The notes below the pieces were generated by a model, which did no database searches, was not told the DNA's origin, and saw only the letters and a list, made by a program, of their open reading frames with translations. 64,000 bases of DNA, taken from JANQEU01 sp965601455 (GTDB lineage: Bacteria; Bacteroidota; Bacteroidia; Cytophagales; Cyclobacteriaceae). A program made the position numbers and the translations under genes. This document shows positions 54,985 to 63,020 of the stretch, piece after piece; within the stretch, counting starts at the first letter, position 1; each line of letters begins with the position of its first letter. Where the stretch lies: the NCBI GenBank assembly GCA_965601455.1, contig OZ271831.1, forward strand, positions 372,001 through 436,000, read 5' to 3'.

Positions 54985-55404
54985 ATGACTTGGTTATTTA
55001 ATATGGTTTTTGCCCTGTATTTAAGTGGTATACTCGGCTGGAATCAGTTCAGAGATGTAGTCTTTGTATGGGAGTATCAGGAGGAAGTGGATGCTGAGGT
55101 GCAGATGCCGAGGTTTGGTTCCAAATTGAAGGGTCTTGAAGGAAAGCAGATTGAACTGGCAGGATACTACCTCCCTATGCGAATGAATCGCAAGCAAATA
55201 ATTATCTCAGAACAACCATTTGCCAGTTGCTTTTTCTGCGGGGGTGATAATGGACCGGAATCAGTGGCAGAGGTACATTTTTTGGAAAAACCACCAATAT
55301 TCACAGCGGATGAAATTGTGCATGTTCGAGGTAGACTTAGACTTAACCCTTATGACTTTGATCACTTGGTTTTCATACTGGAGGAGGCAGAAATAGTAGA
55401 ATGA
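54985..55404 (+). CDS. Small protein with Cys-Cys motif, DUF3299-like OB-fold candidate
   Basis: A 139-residue protein with an N-terminal hydrophobic segment (signal or anchor, residues 3-20). The core reads LKGLEGKQIELAGYYLPM, then a conserved-looking SCFFCGGDNGPES with Cys pair x2, and DEIVHVRGRLRLNPYDFDHLVFILEEAEIV. The pattern resembles DUF3299-type OB folds but not strongly. The CFFC pair suggests metal or redox binding. Its TGA overlaps the ATG of the His-rich gene. Confidence 0.68.
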   Translation: MTWLFNMVFALYLSGILGWNQFRDVVFVWEYQEEVDAEVQMPRFGSKLKGLEGKQIELAGYYLPMRMNRKQIIISEQPFASCFFCGGDNGPESVAEVHFLEKPPIFTADEIVHVRGRLRLNPYDFDHLVFILEEAEIVE

Positions 55405-55856
55405 AAAAGATTTGGATATTATTAGCAGTTTTTATCAGCTGTTCATCTCCGAATAAAGAGGTAAACGATTATTTATCGGAAGCCGCAGAGTTTCATGATG
55501 CGGCTATAAAAACCGGTCACGATCTTTCTTTAAGAATTTCTCAGATAAAGCAAATTGAGGAGGAATTGTCTAAACCAGATCAGGATACACTTCAGGTCTT
55601 AATGAAAGACTTGGGTGAATGGTACGATTCCGTGGTGGAGGTTCCAGGTCACGAACACGGTGACCATGATCACCATGGACATGACCATGAAGGGCATGAT
55701 CATCATGACCATGACCATGATCATGACCACGGTCCAAATTACCTGGAAGGGTTATCTGAGGAGCAGATCCTTGAGATTCAAAAAGAGCTAAAAAAAGAAA
55801 TCGATGTGATCGGTGTAAGAATCAGGATGCTTAATGACCGTATAAGAAACAAGTAA
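55401..55856 (+). CDS. His-rich lipoprotein
   Basis: A 151-residue protein with a lipobox (ILLAVFISC, Cys14). A helical N-terminal region precedes a His/Asp-rich tract encoded at 55647-55733 that holds 14 His in about 29 residues (GHDHHDHDHDHDH core). A helical C-terminal tail (EEQILEIQKELKKEIDV) follows. The tract is typical of zinc-binding proteins in zinc-uptake operons. It overlaps the preceding gene and precedes the COG0523 GTPase. It is likely a periplasmic zinc buffer or acceptor. Confidence 0.82.
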   Translation: MKKIWILLAVFISCSSPNKEVNDYLSEAAEFHDAAIKTGHDLSLRISQIKQIEEELSKPDQDTLQVLMKDLGEWYDSVVEVPGHEHGDHDHHGHDHEGHDHHDHDHDHDHGPNYLEGLSEEQILEIQKELKKEIDVIGVRIRMLNDRIRNK

Positions 55857-55901
55857 AAAACAAAGAGCTACCATTAAGGTGGTATTGAAACACAAATCGA
55901 A

Positions 55902-57125
55902 ATGAAGCTATTTAAAAAAAGGAAGAAGCTTCCGGTGACCGTATTAAGCGGTTTTTTGGGTGCCGGGAAGACTACATTGCTAAATCATGTACTGAATAAC
56001 CGAGAAGGGTTGAAAGTCGCCGTGATCGTCAATGACATGAGCGAGGTTAATATCGATGAAAAGCTTGTGGCTAATGGGGCCAAGCTATCTCGAACAGATG
56101 AGAAGTTGGTAGAAATGAGTAATGGTTGCATTTGTTGCACGCTGCGGGAAGATCTCATGCTAGAAGTAGAGAAGCTGGCTAAAATGAGAAAATTTGATTA
56201 CTTGCTTATTGAGAGTACTGGAATTTCAGAGCCGATTCCAGTTGCACAAACTTTCTCCTTTGCTACGGGTGAAGAGAAGTATGATCTTACAAAAGTTAGT
56301 GAGCTGGATACGATGGTGACTGTGGTTGACGCATTCAATTTTTCCAGGGACTTTGGAAGTGATGATACCATTCTGGACAGAAAGATGACTGACGACGAGG
56401 AGGACGAGCGAACGATAGTTAACCTGCTTACCGATCAAGTAGAATTTGCGAATGTGATCATCCTAAATAAAACCGATCTTGTAGATGACGAGCGGGTTGG
56501 AATCCTTGAAAAGACCATTTCCAAGTTAAACCCCGAAGCGAAGATTATTCGATCGACTCATGGTCAAATCGATCCAAAGGACATCCTAAATACCGGGCTT
56601 TTTGACTACGAGATTGCTGAGCAATCAGCTGGGTGGCAAAAAGAACTTGAGCTTGCTCAAAAAGGTATTTCTCATACACCTGAAACGGAGGAGTATGGCA
56701 TAAGTTCATTCGTTTTTCGTGACTCGCGACCGTTCCACCCACAACGCTTTCTGGACTACCTCAGCAATGATTTCCCAGATACCATTGTGAGAAGCAAGGG
56801 AGTGTTTTGGATTGCATCCAGGCCTTCTGAGGCGCTGCTATGGAGTCAGGCAGGAGGTTCTTTGAAAGCCAGGTTCTATGGAAAATGGTGGGCAAGTGTA
56901 TCTACTAGAAGACGTGCCCTAAATCCTAATTTTTTGGAGAATCAGAAAGAGATAATGTCGAAATGGGATGAAAAGTGGGGAGATCGAATGAATGAGCTGG
57001 TTTTTATCGGCAGAGATATGGATAGGGATAAAATTATGTCTGATTTGGAAGCTTGCTTGCTTACGGATTTTGAGATAATTGGTATGGAATCTGGGAACAA
57101 GCTAACCGATGAATGGCCACTATGA
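55902..57125 (+). CDS. CobW/COG0523-family GTPase (zinc metallochaperone-like)
   Basis: A 407-residue G3E GTPase. P-loop GFLGAGKTT at 17-25, the metal-binding GCICC motif (Cys76, 78, 79), the guanine motif NKTD near 187-190, and a CobW C-terminal domain (about 270-400, ending at RDMDRDKIMSDLEACLL). The acidic insertion DDEEDERTI (about 163-172) and the long form match the zinc-limitation subgroup (ZigA/YeiR-like). A short inverted repeat (TACCA/TGGTA, 55869-55884) precedes the start. The DUF1826 gene overlaps its stop. Confidence 0.92.
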   Translation: MKLFKKRKKLPVTVLSGFLGAGKTTLLNHVLNNREGLKVAVIVNDMSEVNIDEKLVANGAKLSRTDEKLVEMSNGCICCTLREDLMLEVEKLAKMRKFDYLLIESTGISEPIPVAQTFSFATGEEKYDLTKVSELDTMVTVVDAFNFSRDFGSDDTILDRKMTDDEEDERTIVNLLTDQVEFANVIILNKTDLVDDERVGILEKTISKLNPEAKIIRSTHGQIDPKDILNTGLFDYEIAEQSAGWQKELELAQKGISHTPETEEYGISSFVFRDSRPFHPQRFLDYLSNDFPDTIVRSKGVFWIASRPSEALLWSQAGGSLKARFYGKWWASVSTRRRALNPNFLENQKEIMSKWDEKWGDRMNELVFIGRDMDRDKIMSDLEACLLTDFEIIGMESGNKLTDEWPL

Positions 57126-57787
57126 GAACACTAGGATTATCTCTTTCTTCAATTTTAGGACGGGGACCCAAGAAGATACTGAGTGCCCATTGGGAAGAGC
57201 GAAATAAGATACTTGACCCTTCCAATAATTTCTTTTGCTGGTCAAGAGAATTGAGCGAAGAGCTTCAGTCTTACTTAAGAGAACTTACAACTCAAGAGAA
57301 TGATCCGATAAGAATCACAATCAATCAGGATAACCTAAGTCCAGAACTTGAAAGCGCACGCTCACAATGGGATGAAAAACCCAGCCATATATCAGATTTA
57401 TTTTGGTCAGATGTAGAGGTGTTAACAAGGGACTTCCTTGAATTCTCTGATAAGAAATCCGGAACGCTGCATCTACGATTGATTGAAGATGATGCCTGCA
57501 GTAAATTTCATATCGATGGATACAAACTACGTTTGTTTGTGACTTATGTGGGCGAGGGAACTGAATGGTTACCTGAGAGTGCGGTGAATCGACGAGCCTT
57601 AGGGAGCGATAATGAGGATATAGTGAAGGATCCTTCTGCAATTCAAAGGGTTGGCACCGGTCATGTGTCTATTCTGAAGGGTGAAATACCAGGACGATTC
57701 AACCCAATAAAAGGAATTGTACATCGATCACCGCCGATCGCCGGGACAAACGAAAAGCGGTTAATACTTAGGGTGGACCTTAACTGA
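57122..57787 (+). CDS. DUF1826 protein, 2OG-oxygenase-like
   Basis: Start set at ATG 57122, which overlaps the CobW stop by four bases (ATGA); ATG 57113 is an alternative. The 221-residue protein has the DUF1826 hallmarks: DDACSKFHIDGYKLRLFVTY, then GEGTEWLPE and a closing HRSPPIAG...RLILRVDL. The HxD...H arrangement resembles a metal-dependent double-stranded beta-helix. DUF1826 is repeatedly found next to COG0523 GTPases in zinc-responsive loci. Function unknown. Confidence 0.85.
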   Translation: MRTLGLSLSSILGRGPKKILSAHWEERNKILDPSNNFFCWSRELSEELQSYLRELTTQENDPIRITINQDNLSPELESARSQWDEKPSHISDLFWSDVEVLTRDFLEFSDKKSGTLHLRLIEDDACSKFHIDGYKLRLFVTYVGEGTEWLPESAVNRRALGSDNEDIVKDPSAIQRVGTGHVSILKGEIPGRFNPIKGIVHRSPPIAGTNEKRLILRVDLN

Positions 57788-57956
57788 TCGAACTTCAATG
57801 AATGGGGTTTCCAATTAGATACCTACAGTCACTAAGGCTATTGTCAATCTTGGTGGTATAGACTTAAAGTCTCAATGCGGTAGAGATCTGAATGAAGGCA
57901 TTCATCTTGTGAATGCGGCTAAAAGCTTGGTAAAGGATGCAATTAGGTCAAAATAA
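57788..57956 (+). other. Intergenic stretch with a 45-codon open frame lacking a start codon
   Basis: After the DUF1826 stop, the frame running 57819-57956 is open and reads in part VTKAIVNLGGIDLKS and LNEGIHLVNAAKSLVKDAI before a TAA. It has protein-like composition but no ATG, GTG or TTG ahead of it. The last codon is directly followed by a terminator hairpin. It may be the 3' remnant of a decayed gene. No product is recognised. Confidence 0.3.
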
Positions 57957-57998
57957 GGATCTGCCAGTCTCATTTGGAGACTGGAATCCAAGTTTTTA
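57957..57998 (+). terminator. Hairpin terminator of the zinc-type cluster
   Basis: CCAGTCTC (57964-57971) and GAGACTGG (57977-57984) form an 8-bp stem with loop ATTTG, extended outward by GGAT/ATCC (57957-57960 and 57986-57989). AGTTTTT follows. The T run is shifted slightly by the extended stem. It separates the metal cluster from the DUF5916 gene. Confidence 0.7.
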
Positions 57999-58019
57999 AT
58001 CTCAAAAATAAAAACCAAC

Positions 58020-60218
58020 ATGAAAAGAGGAGTATTCTTCCTACTTTTTGGCGTCCAATTTTGGGCAATCGCCCAGGATATTGAAAATTTTCAACCACCG
58101 GATGAACCACTAATTGTTCAGGTAACCAGGACCGCCGGTAACATTGAAGTAGATGGGATATTGGATGAGGAAGATTGGCTAACGGGCAAAGCGGTCACTG
58201 AATTCTTCAGAAGAGAGCCCAGACAAGGAGGACCAATTCGATATCGGACGGAAGTAAAATTCTTGTACGATGATAAGAATCTGTATGTTGCTGCGTGGTG
58301 CCAGGATTCAGTCGGAATCAAGGGAATCCGAGTTCAGGATTTAAGACGCGATTTTAGTTGGGGCGAAAATGACATTTTTGGGATTTCCCTCGACCCGCAG
58401 AACCTAAAGCAATATGCGCAAGCATTTCAAACCACTCCGTATGGCAACCAGAGAGATTTGCAGAACTTCAACGGGAATAACTTTGATACGGGCTGGAATA
58501 CACTTTGGCGTGTAAGGACCCAAAGAACGGATAATGGATATACAGCTGAATATGCAATCCCCTTCAAATCCCTGAGATATGACTTGCCCGAAGAAGGGAA
58601 GCCTATAGAATGGGGAGTCACACTTGTAAGATTCGCTCGAAGGGATATTGAAGTGTCCACATTTCCTCCAATTCCGCAGTCCTTTACTCCTTATCGGATG
58701 ACGTATGCGGCAAAGCTTCAAGGGGTTGAACCGCCTCCGCCATCAGCAAATATCAGAATTGAGCCTTATACTTTATTTCAGTACGATCAAATAGAAGAGG
58801 GAGAAGAGGATTTTTCAGATCAGGATTTCAAACTTGGGGGGGATATTAAATGGGCAATCAATCCACGTACAGTGATGGACTTGACATTTAATACCGATTT
58901 TGCTCAGGCTAATGTGGATCGTGCAGTTAATAACCTTGAAAGGTTCAATATTTTCTTCCCAGAGCAACGACAGTTTTTTCTGGAGAATTCTGGTATTTGG
59001 GCCGGAGGTTTGCAACAATCCATTCGTCCTTTTTTCAGCCGGAGGATTGGTTTGCAAGGGAGCTTCAATGCGGAACCCGCTCCTATAGATGTTGGAGCAA
59101 GGTTCACCCAGCGGACAGAGAAACAAGCCATTGCCGGACTTTTTGTAAGGCAAGGGTCTACCAACACCAGTCAGGCCTCAAACTTTGGTGTTGCCAGGTA
59201 CCTTCGTAACTATGGAAGAGAAAACAATGTAGGTGTAATGGTTACTCAACGTGTGGATGAGGCTTTTGATAGAATAGATCTGGCGTCAAATAGTAATACG
59301 ACGGTCACTATAGATGGACAGATACGTCCTACAAGTGAGTGGGACATTCAGTATTTAGTAACCACTTCGATTGATGAAGAATCTGGAGATGTGGGGTACG
59401 CCGGACGATTTTTCGCTGGTAACTCAACCAATAAGTTCTATTACGGATGGGTGACAGAATACACGGATAATGATTATAATCCCGGAATGGGTTTTGTACG
59501 ACAGAACGATGTTATTAGACACAACCCTGGAGGCTATTACATCTTGCGGCCAAAGTCAGATTTCATTCGGCGTTGGGACCCTGGCGTTTTTACGAACTTT
59601 AATCATGATGCTACAAATCCATCTAATTTTCAGCAAGCAAGCCTTTATATCTTCCCCATCTATACCTGGTTCAGGGACAACAGTTTCGTCGAGGTATCCA
59701 TTACTCCAACATGGCAAAACATCAATTTTGATTTTGCTCCATTAGGACTCACCATAGAACAGGATCAATATTATTATACCCGTTATCTGATGCGATATCG
59801 GACCGATCAATCAAAGAAATGGTCAGTTGGTGTGGCCTATGATTTTGGAGATTTCTACAATGGTTCAAGGAGAACTATAAATGCTTTTGGAAGACTCGCG
59901 CCGATTCCTCATGCTGCCATCACTATTGACTACGAACGTAACGATTTGAGAAGAGTAGGTGAATTAGAAGAGGATCTTAGTGCAGATTTAATTACAGTTG
60001 GCTCTCGTTTTGCGCTCAATCCAAGGGTTCAGCTTTCAGCTTTCTACCAGTACAATAGTTTTGATGAGCAAGGTAGATGGAATGTGCGGGCGCAATGGGA
60101 GTACCAACCGCTGTCTTTCATTTACCTGGTATTCAACGACACAAGAGTGGATGATTTGGAAGATCCTTTTTCCGAACAACAGTTCATTGGTAAAGTGACC
60201 CTTCTAAGGCAGTTTTAG
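58020..60218 (+). CDS. DUF5916 protein with CBM9-like N-terminal domain
   Basis: A 732-residue outer-membrane-directed protein. A signal peptide (ending AIAQ) is followed by a CBM9-like beta-sandwich (about 45-230, EVDGILDEEDW and WNTLWRVRTQRTDNGYTAEYAIPFKSL, shortened). The DUF5916 beta-barrel region (about 250-732) has FNIFFPEQRQFFLENSGIW and ends in a strand-like VTLLRQF with terminal Phe. The family is common and abundant in Bacteroidota; its substrate is unknown. Promoter and RBS are just after the terminator. Confidence 0.88.
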   Translation: MKRGVFFLLFGVQFWAIAQDIENFQPPDEPLIVQVTRTAGNIEVDGILDEEDWLTGKAVTEFFRREPRQGGPIRYRTEVKFLYDDKNLYVAAWCQDSVGIKGIRVQDLRRDFSWGENDIFGISLDPQNLKQYAQAFQTTPYGNQRDLQNFNGNNFDTGWNTLWRVRTQRTDNGYTAEYAIPFKSLRYDLPEEGKPIEWGVTLVRFARRDIEVSTFPPIPQSFTPYRMTYAAKLQGVEPPPPSANIRIEPYTLFQYDQIEEGEEDFSDQDFKLGGDIKWAINPRTVMDLTFNTDFAQANVDRAVNNLERFNIFFPEQRQFFLENSGIWAGGLQQSIRPFFSRRIGLQGSFNAEPAPIDVGARFTQRTEKQAIAGLFVRQGSTNTSQASNFGVARYLRNYGRENNVGVMVTQRVDEAFDRIDLASNSNTTVTIDGQIRPTSEWDIQYLVTTSIDEESGDVGYAGRFFAGNSTNKFYYGWVTEYTDNDYNPGMGFVRQNDVIRHNPGGYYILRPKSDFIRRWDPGVFTNFNHDATNPSNFQQASLYIFPIYTWFRDNSFVEVSITPTWQNINFDFAPLGLTIEQDQYYYTRYLMRYRTDQSKKWSVGVAYDFGDFYNGSRRTINAFGRLAPIPHAAITIDYERNDLRRVGELEEDLSADLITVGSRFALNPRVQLSAFYQYNSFDEQGRWNVRAQWEYQPLSFIYLVFNDTRVDDLEDPFSEQQFIGKVTLLRQF

Positions 60219-60467
60219 TTTCGAGCGAAAGGTACAGACTTACTTCAGTGCAGATCTCAATTCAATACACTCCTATTGCAGGAGATGTATCAATAAGAAT
60301 GCATAATTATTCATTAACTATATCATTAAAAACATAAATGAATATTTATGAACTTCTTGCATTTATTTTACGTCCGGTTAGTATGTATTCTTAATTCATT
60401 GTAATCCCAATTCAATTCAGTGAAACCTGAGAGACCAATTATTTAAATTGACCTTACCTCATGAAGT

Positions 60468-61319
60468 ATGACCAAATTTCTTGATTTAAAGTTTAGAAAA
60501 AACAGACGTGATCGAATGGAAGACTTTTTTGAGTCCAAAGGATTCCAGTCAGTCATCACCACGGTCATTATTCTGAACTCCATTTTGATTGGTCTTGAAA
60601 CGTCAGAAGAAGTGGTCCTACGATTTGGTCGCCTGATAGACTTATTTGATAAGGTAATTCTCTGGGTTTTTGTGGCAGAAATTGTCTTGAAAATATGGGC
60701 CTATCGATTTCGGTTCTTCCGAGACCCTTGGAACAACTTTGATTTCCTGATCGTAGCCATAGCCTTAATTCCGACAGCCGGAGCATTTTCAATATTTCGA
60801 GCTTTAAGAATTATTAGGACTCTAAGACTCTTGAAAAGCATTCCAAGATTAAGATTGATTATTGAGTCACTCGTGAAGTCCTTTCCCAGCATCGGATGGA
60901 TTGTTGTACTCCTGTTTATTGTTTTCTATATCTATTCCGTTGTAGGGGTTAATCTATTTGGAGAAGCGTATCCCGTTTATTTTGGAGACATTCCCAAGTC
61001 ATTTTTTACTCTGTTCCAAATCATGACATTAGAGAGCTGGTCCTCGGCAATTGCACGACCAGTGATGGATGGTGTCCCGTATTCAGGAATTTACTTCATC
61101 ACTTTTATATTGATAGCGACCTACACCACGCTTAACATTTTCATTGCTATCGTAGTAAACACCATGAACGAAGTTTCATTGAGCAACCTACAAGCTGAAG
61201 AAGAACATATAAAGGACTATGTACACCAGGAAAATAAGAAACTGGAAGCCAGGTTAATTGATATGCAAAAAACCCTGGAGGAATTAAAGAACAATCGGGA
61301 AACAGAACAGATCATCTAA
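60468..61319 (+). CDS. NaChBac-type voltage-gated sodium channel
   Basis: A 283-residue single-domain six-helix channel. S4 (about 108-125) carries Arg/Lys at every third position: Arg111, Arg114, Arg117, Arg120 and Lys123. The pore filter is TLESWS at 187-192, the BacNav sodium-selective sequence with Glu189 forming the ring of four Glu. S6 is at about 210-235, and a C-terminal coiled coil (about 240-280) would assemble the tetramer. It probably links membrane potential to motility or Na+ homeostasis. Its stop overlaps the convergent hydrolase by 8 bases. A 249-base gap before it has no recognised feature. Confidence 0.93.
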   Translation: MTKFLDLKFRKNRRDRMEDFFESKGFQSVITTVIILNSILIGLETSEEVVLRFGRLIDLFDKVILWVFVAEIVLKIWAYRFRFFRDPWNNFDFLIVAIALIPTAGAFSIFRALRIIRTLRLLKSIPRLRLIIESLVKSFPSIGWIVVLLFIVFYIYSVVGVNLFGEAYPVYFGDIPKSFFTLFQIMTLESWSSAIARPVMDGVPYSGIYFITFILIATYTTLNIFIAIVVNTMNEVSLSNLQAEEEHIKDYVHQENKKLEARLIDMQKTLEELKNNRETEQII

Positions 61320-62790
61320 ATCCTTGAATATCTTTCTCATCTTTCAGGTGGTTCTTTGAGTAGAGTTTAGCCTCAGGAAATCGATTGGAATTCCATTCTA
61401 AATCACCGGATTCTTTCAGGTAGAAATTCCAATACTCCAATACCATGGTACTTAGTGTTTTGGACAGATCCGTTACTTCAATTGAACCCGTCTGACCATA
61501 GTAATGGAGGGTAGGCCAAACACGAGGTAAATCAGTGAAATCAACGTGTCGGGCATTGGTAAATGTGACTTCGTGATACGCATCCGTTGAAGCCAATTTA
61601 AGAAATTCGTTATTCATTGAACCGTCCTGGCTATATAACATGAAAAGGGGTTTCTGCATCGGCAAGTGGTTTCTTGTGCCGTATTGTAATCCATCTATAT
61701 TGATTGCAGCCTTCACGCGATGGTCGATTTTTGCCACCTCAACTGCGGTTGCTCCTCCTATTGACATTCCCATGATACCCACTGCGGTGGTATCTACAAT
61801 TGATTTAAAAAGCAAGTCCCCACTTTGATCACTCATAATGTAATCAAGGACCAGCAGGTTATCCTTCACCCAATAGTCCACCATTTCATTCATTGGAGAA
61901 CTTTCAATGGCCTGGAGCATAATATTACTTTTCTCTTCCAGTGTATTTGCTCCATTCATTTGATTTCTGGCTGTAAGAATTGGACCGGAAGTTTCCTCAA
62001 TCCATTTCATAGCTTCACCAAACTTTTCCATGCTGGTAAGGAAGGGGGGAATAATGCTTTCAGAACCGAGGTTTACACGTAATGACTCATATGGATGTGA
62101 GATGCTCATTACAACATAACCATGACTGACCAGCTCTTCCACCAGTACCGTATTCTGAGAGGTGAACATTTGTAGCCCGTGATTAAAAACTACTATCGGG
62201 AAAGGTCCATTAGTTGAATCAGGACGAACTTCCCAATAAGAGTAGGTTTCTACTTTTTTCAGGTAACCAAAAAGGAAGTCTACTATATCACGATCACCAC
62301 CGTAGAGTTCTGGCCATAAACTCATTGGTCTCATATCCGGATCGGATATAGCAGGATACCACACGTCTACAAAAATTTCACGGTTCTTATCTGACAGAAT
62401 CGAATGTTTTTCGAGTCGATTATGATCCACCAAAGTGAAGTTGGTATTGCCCACTTCCAGAACTCCTGTTGGTTTAGGCCATTTTAATATGGGCATGGTT
62501 ACCGAGTAAAATATGGAAATGGATAAGAATAGAAAACCAATGAAAAAACCCGCAAGTCGGATGGCGAGATGGATGCTTCTTTCTCGAATTAGAAAAACTG
62601 AGGCAATGAAGAACATGCCGTAACAGAAGATCATTTGCCATCGAATATCTTCGAAAATCCAGTGCAGGAGGAAGAAGACCATGCCCAGTTGAAAACACCT
62701 AAATTGGATCCCTTTACGTTTTGGAAGAAAGGTGGAAGTAGCAATAAGGAGGAAGGTGGTGACAGCAAAAAGTATTTCGAAAGTCTGCAT
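61312..62790 (-). CDS. Membrane PAF-acetylhydrolase-like alpha/beta hydrolase
   Basis: A 492-residue protein. Four N-terminal helices (about 3-21, 32-47, 53-68 and 77-97) precede a hydrolase domain. The oxyanion motif is FPIVVFNHGLQ (about 197-207), the nucleophile Ser343 in GMSIGGATAV, the acid probably Asp near INIDGLQ (about 364) and the base His in NARHVDFTDL (about 421). The arrangement matches bacterial platelet-activating-factor acetylhydrolase-type enzymes. The 3' end overlaps the convergent channel gene by 8 bases. Substrate unknown; lipid or ester turnover is likely. Confidence 0.84.
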   Translation of the reverse strand: MQTFEILFAVTTFLLIATSTFLPKRKGIQFRCFQLGMVFFLLHWIFEDIRWQMIFCYGMFFIASVFLIRERSIHLAIRLAGFFIGFLFLSISIFYSVTMPILKWPKPTGVLEVGNTNFTLVDHNRLEKHSILSDKNREIFVDVWYPAISDPDMRPMSLWPELYGGDRDIVDFLFGYLKKVETYSYWEVRPDSTNGPFPIVVFNHGLQMFTSQNTVLVEELVSHGYVVMSISHPYESLRVNLGSESIIPPFLTSMEKFGEAMKWIEETSGPILTARNQMNGANTLEEKSNIMLQAIESSPMNEMVDYWVKDNLLVLDYIMSDQSGDLLFKSIVDTTAVGIMGMSIGGATAVEVAKIDHRVKAAINIDGLQYGTRNHLPMQKPLFMLYSQDGSMNNEFLKLASTDAYHEVTFTNARHVDFTDLPRVWPTLHYYGQTGSIEVTDLSKTLSTMVLEYWNFYLKESGDLEWNSNRFPEAKLYSKNHLKDEKDIQGFR

Positions 62791-62805
62791 TCTAGTTTGC
62801 CGTTT

Positions 62806-62815
62806 GGTATATACC
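62806..62815. promoter_or_regulatory. Small palindrome upstream of the PAF-AH-like gene
   Basis: GGTATATACC is a perfect 10-bp palindrome 16-25 bases upstream of the start codon at 62790. It overlaps the expected RBS or promoter zone and could be an operator. No regulator is identified, and a chance occurrence is possible in this AT-rich gap. Confidence 0.2.
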
Positions 62816-63020
62816 TAAGGACAGTGTGCTCTGGATAAGGTTTCCCTAAGCACAACTCACTATTTCTAGTAGAATAATATCCTTCAAAATACTTCAGTTG
62901 GAAAAAACCTTTAAACCTGAAGAAAGCATATTGGAGCAATTTCAACGATGTAGACAACATGTATATGCATTTATTCTCACTTAGGACCCCGCTACACCTA
63001 TGTTTATATAAAGCAACAAT

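Noticed and set aside
55647..55733. Repetitive short units that could suggest a CRISPR or tandem-repeat array
   Set aside because: The repeat is a codon-level His/Asp tract inside a lipoprotein gene, with no spacers and no cas genes.
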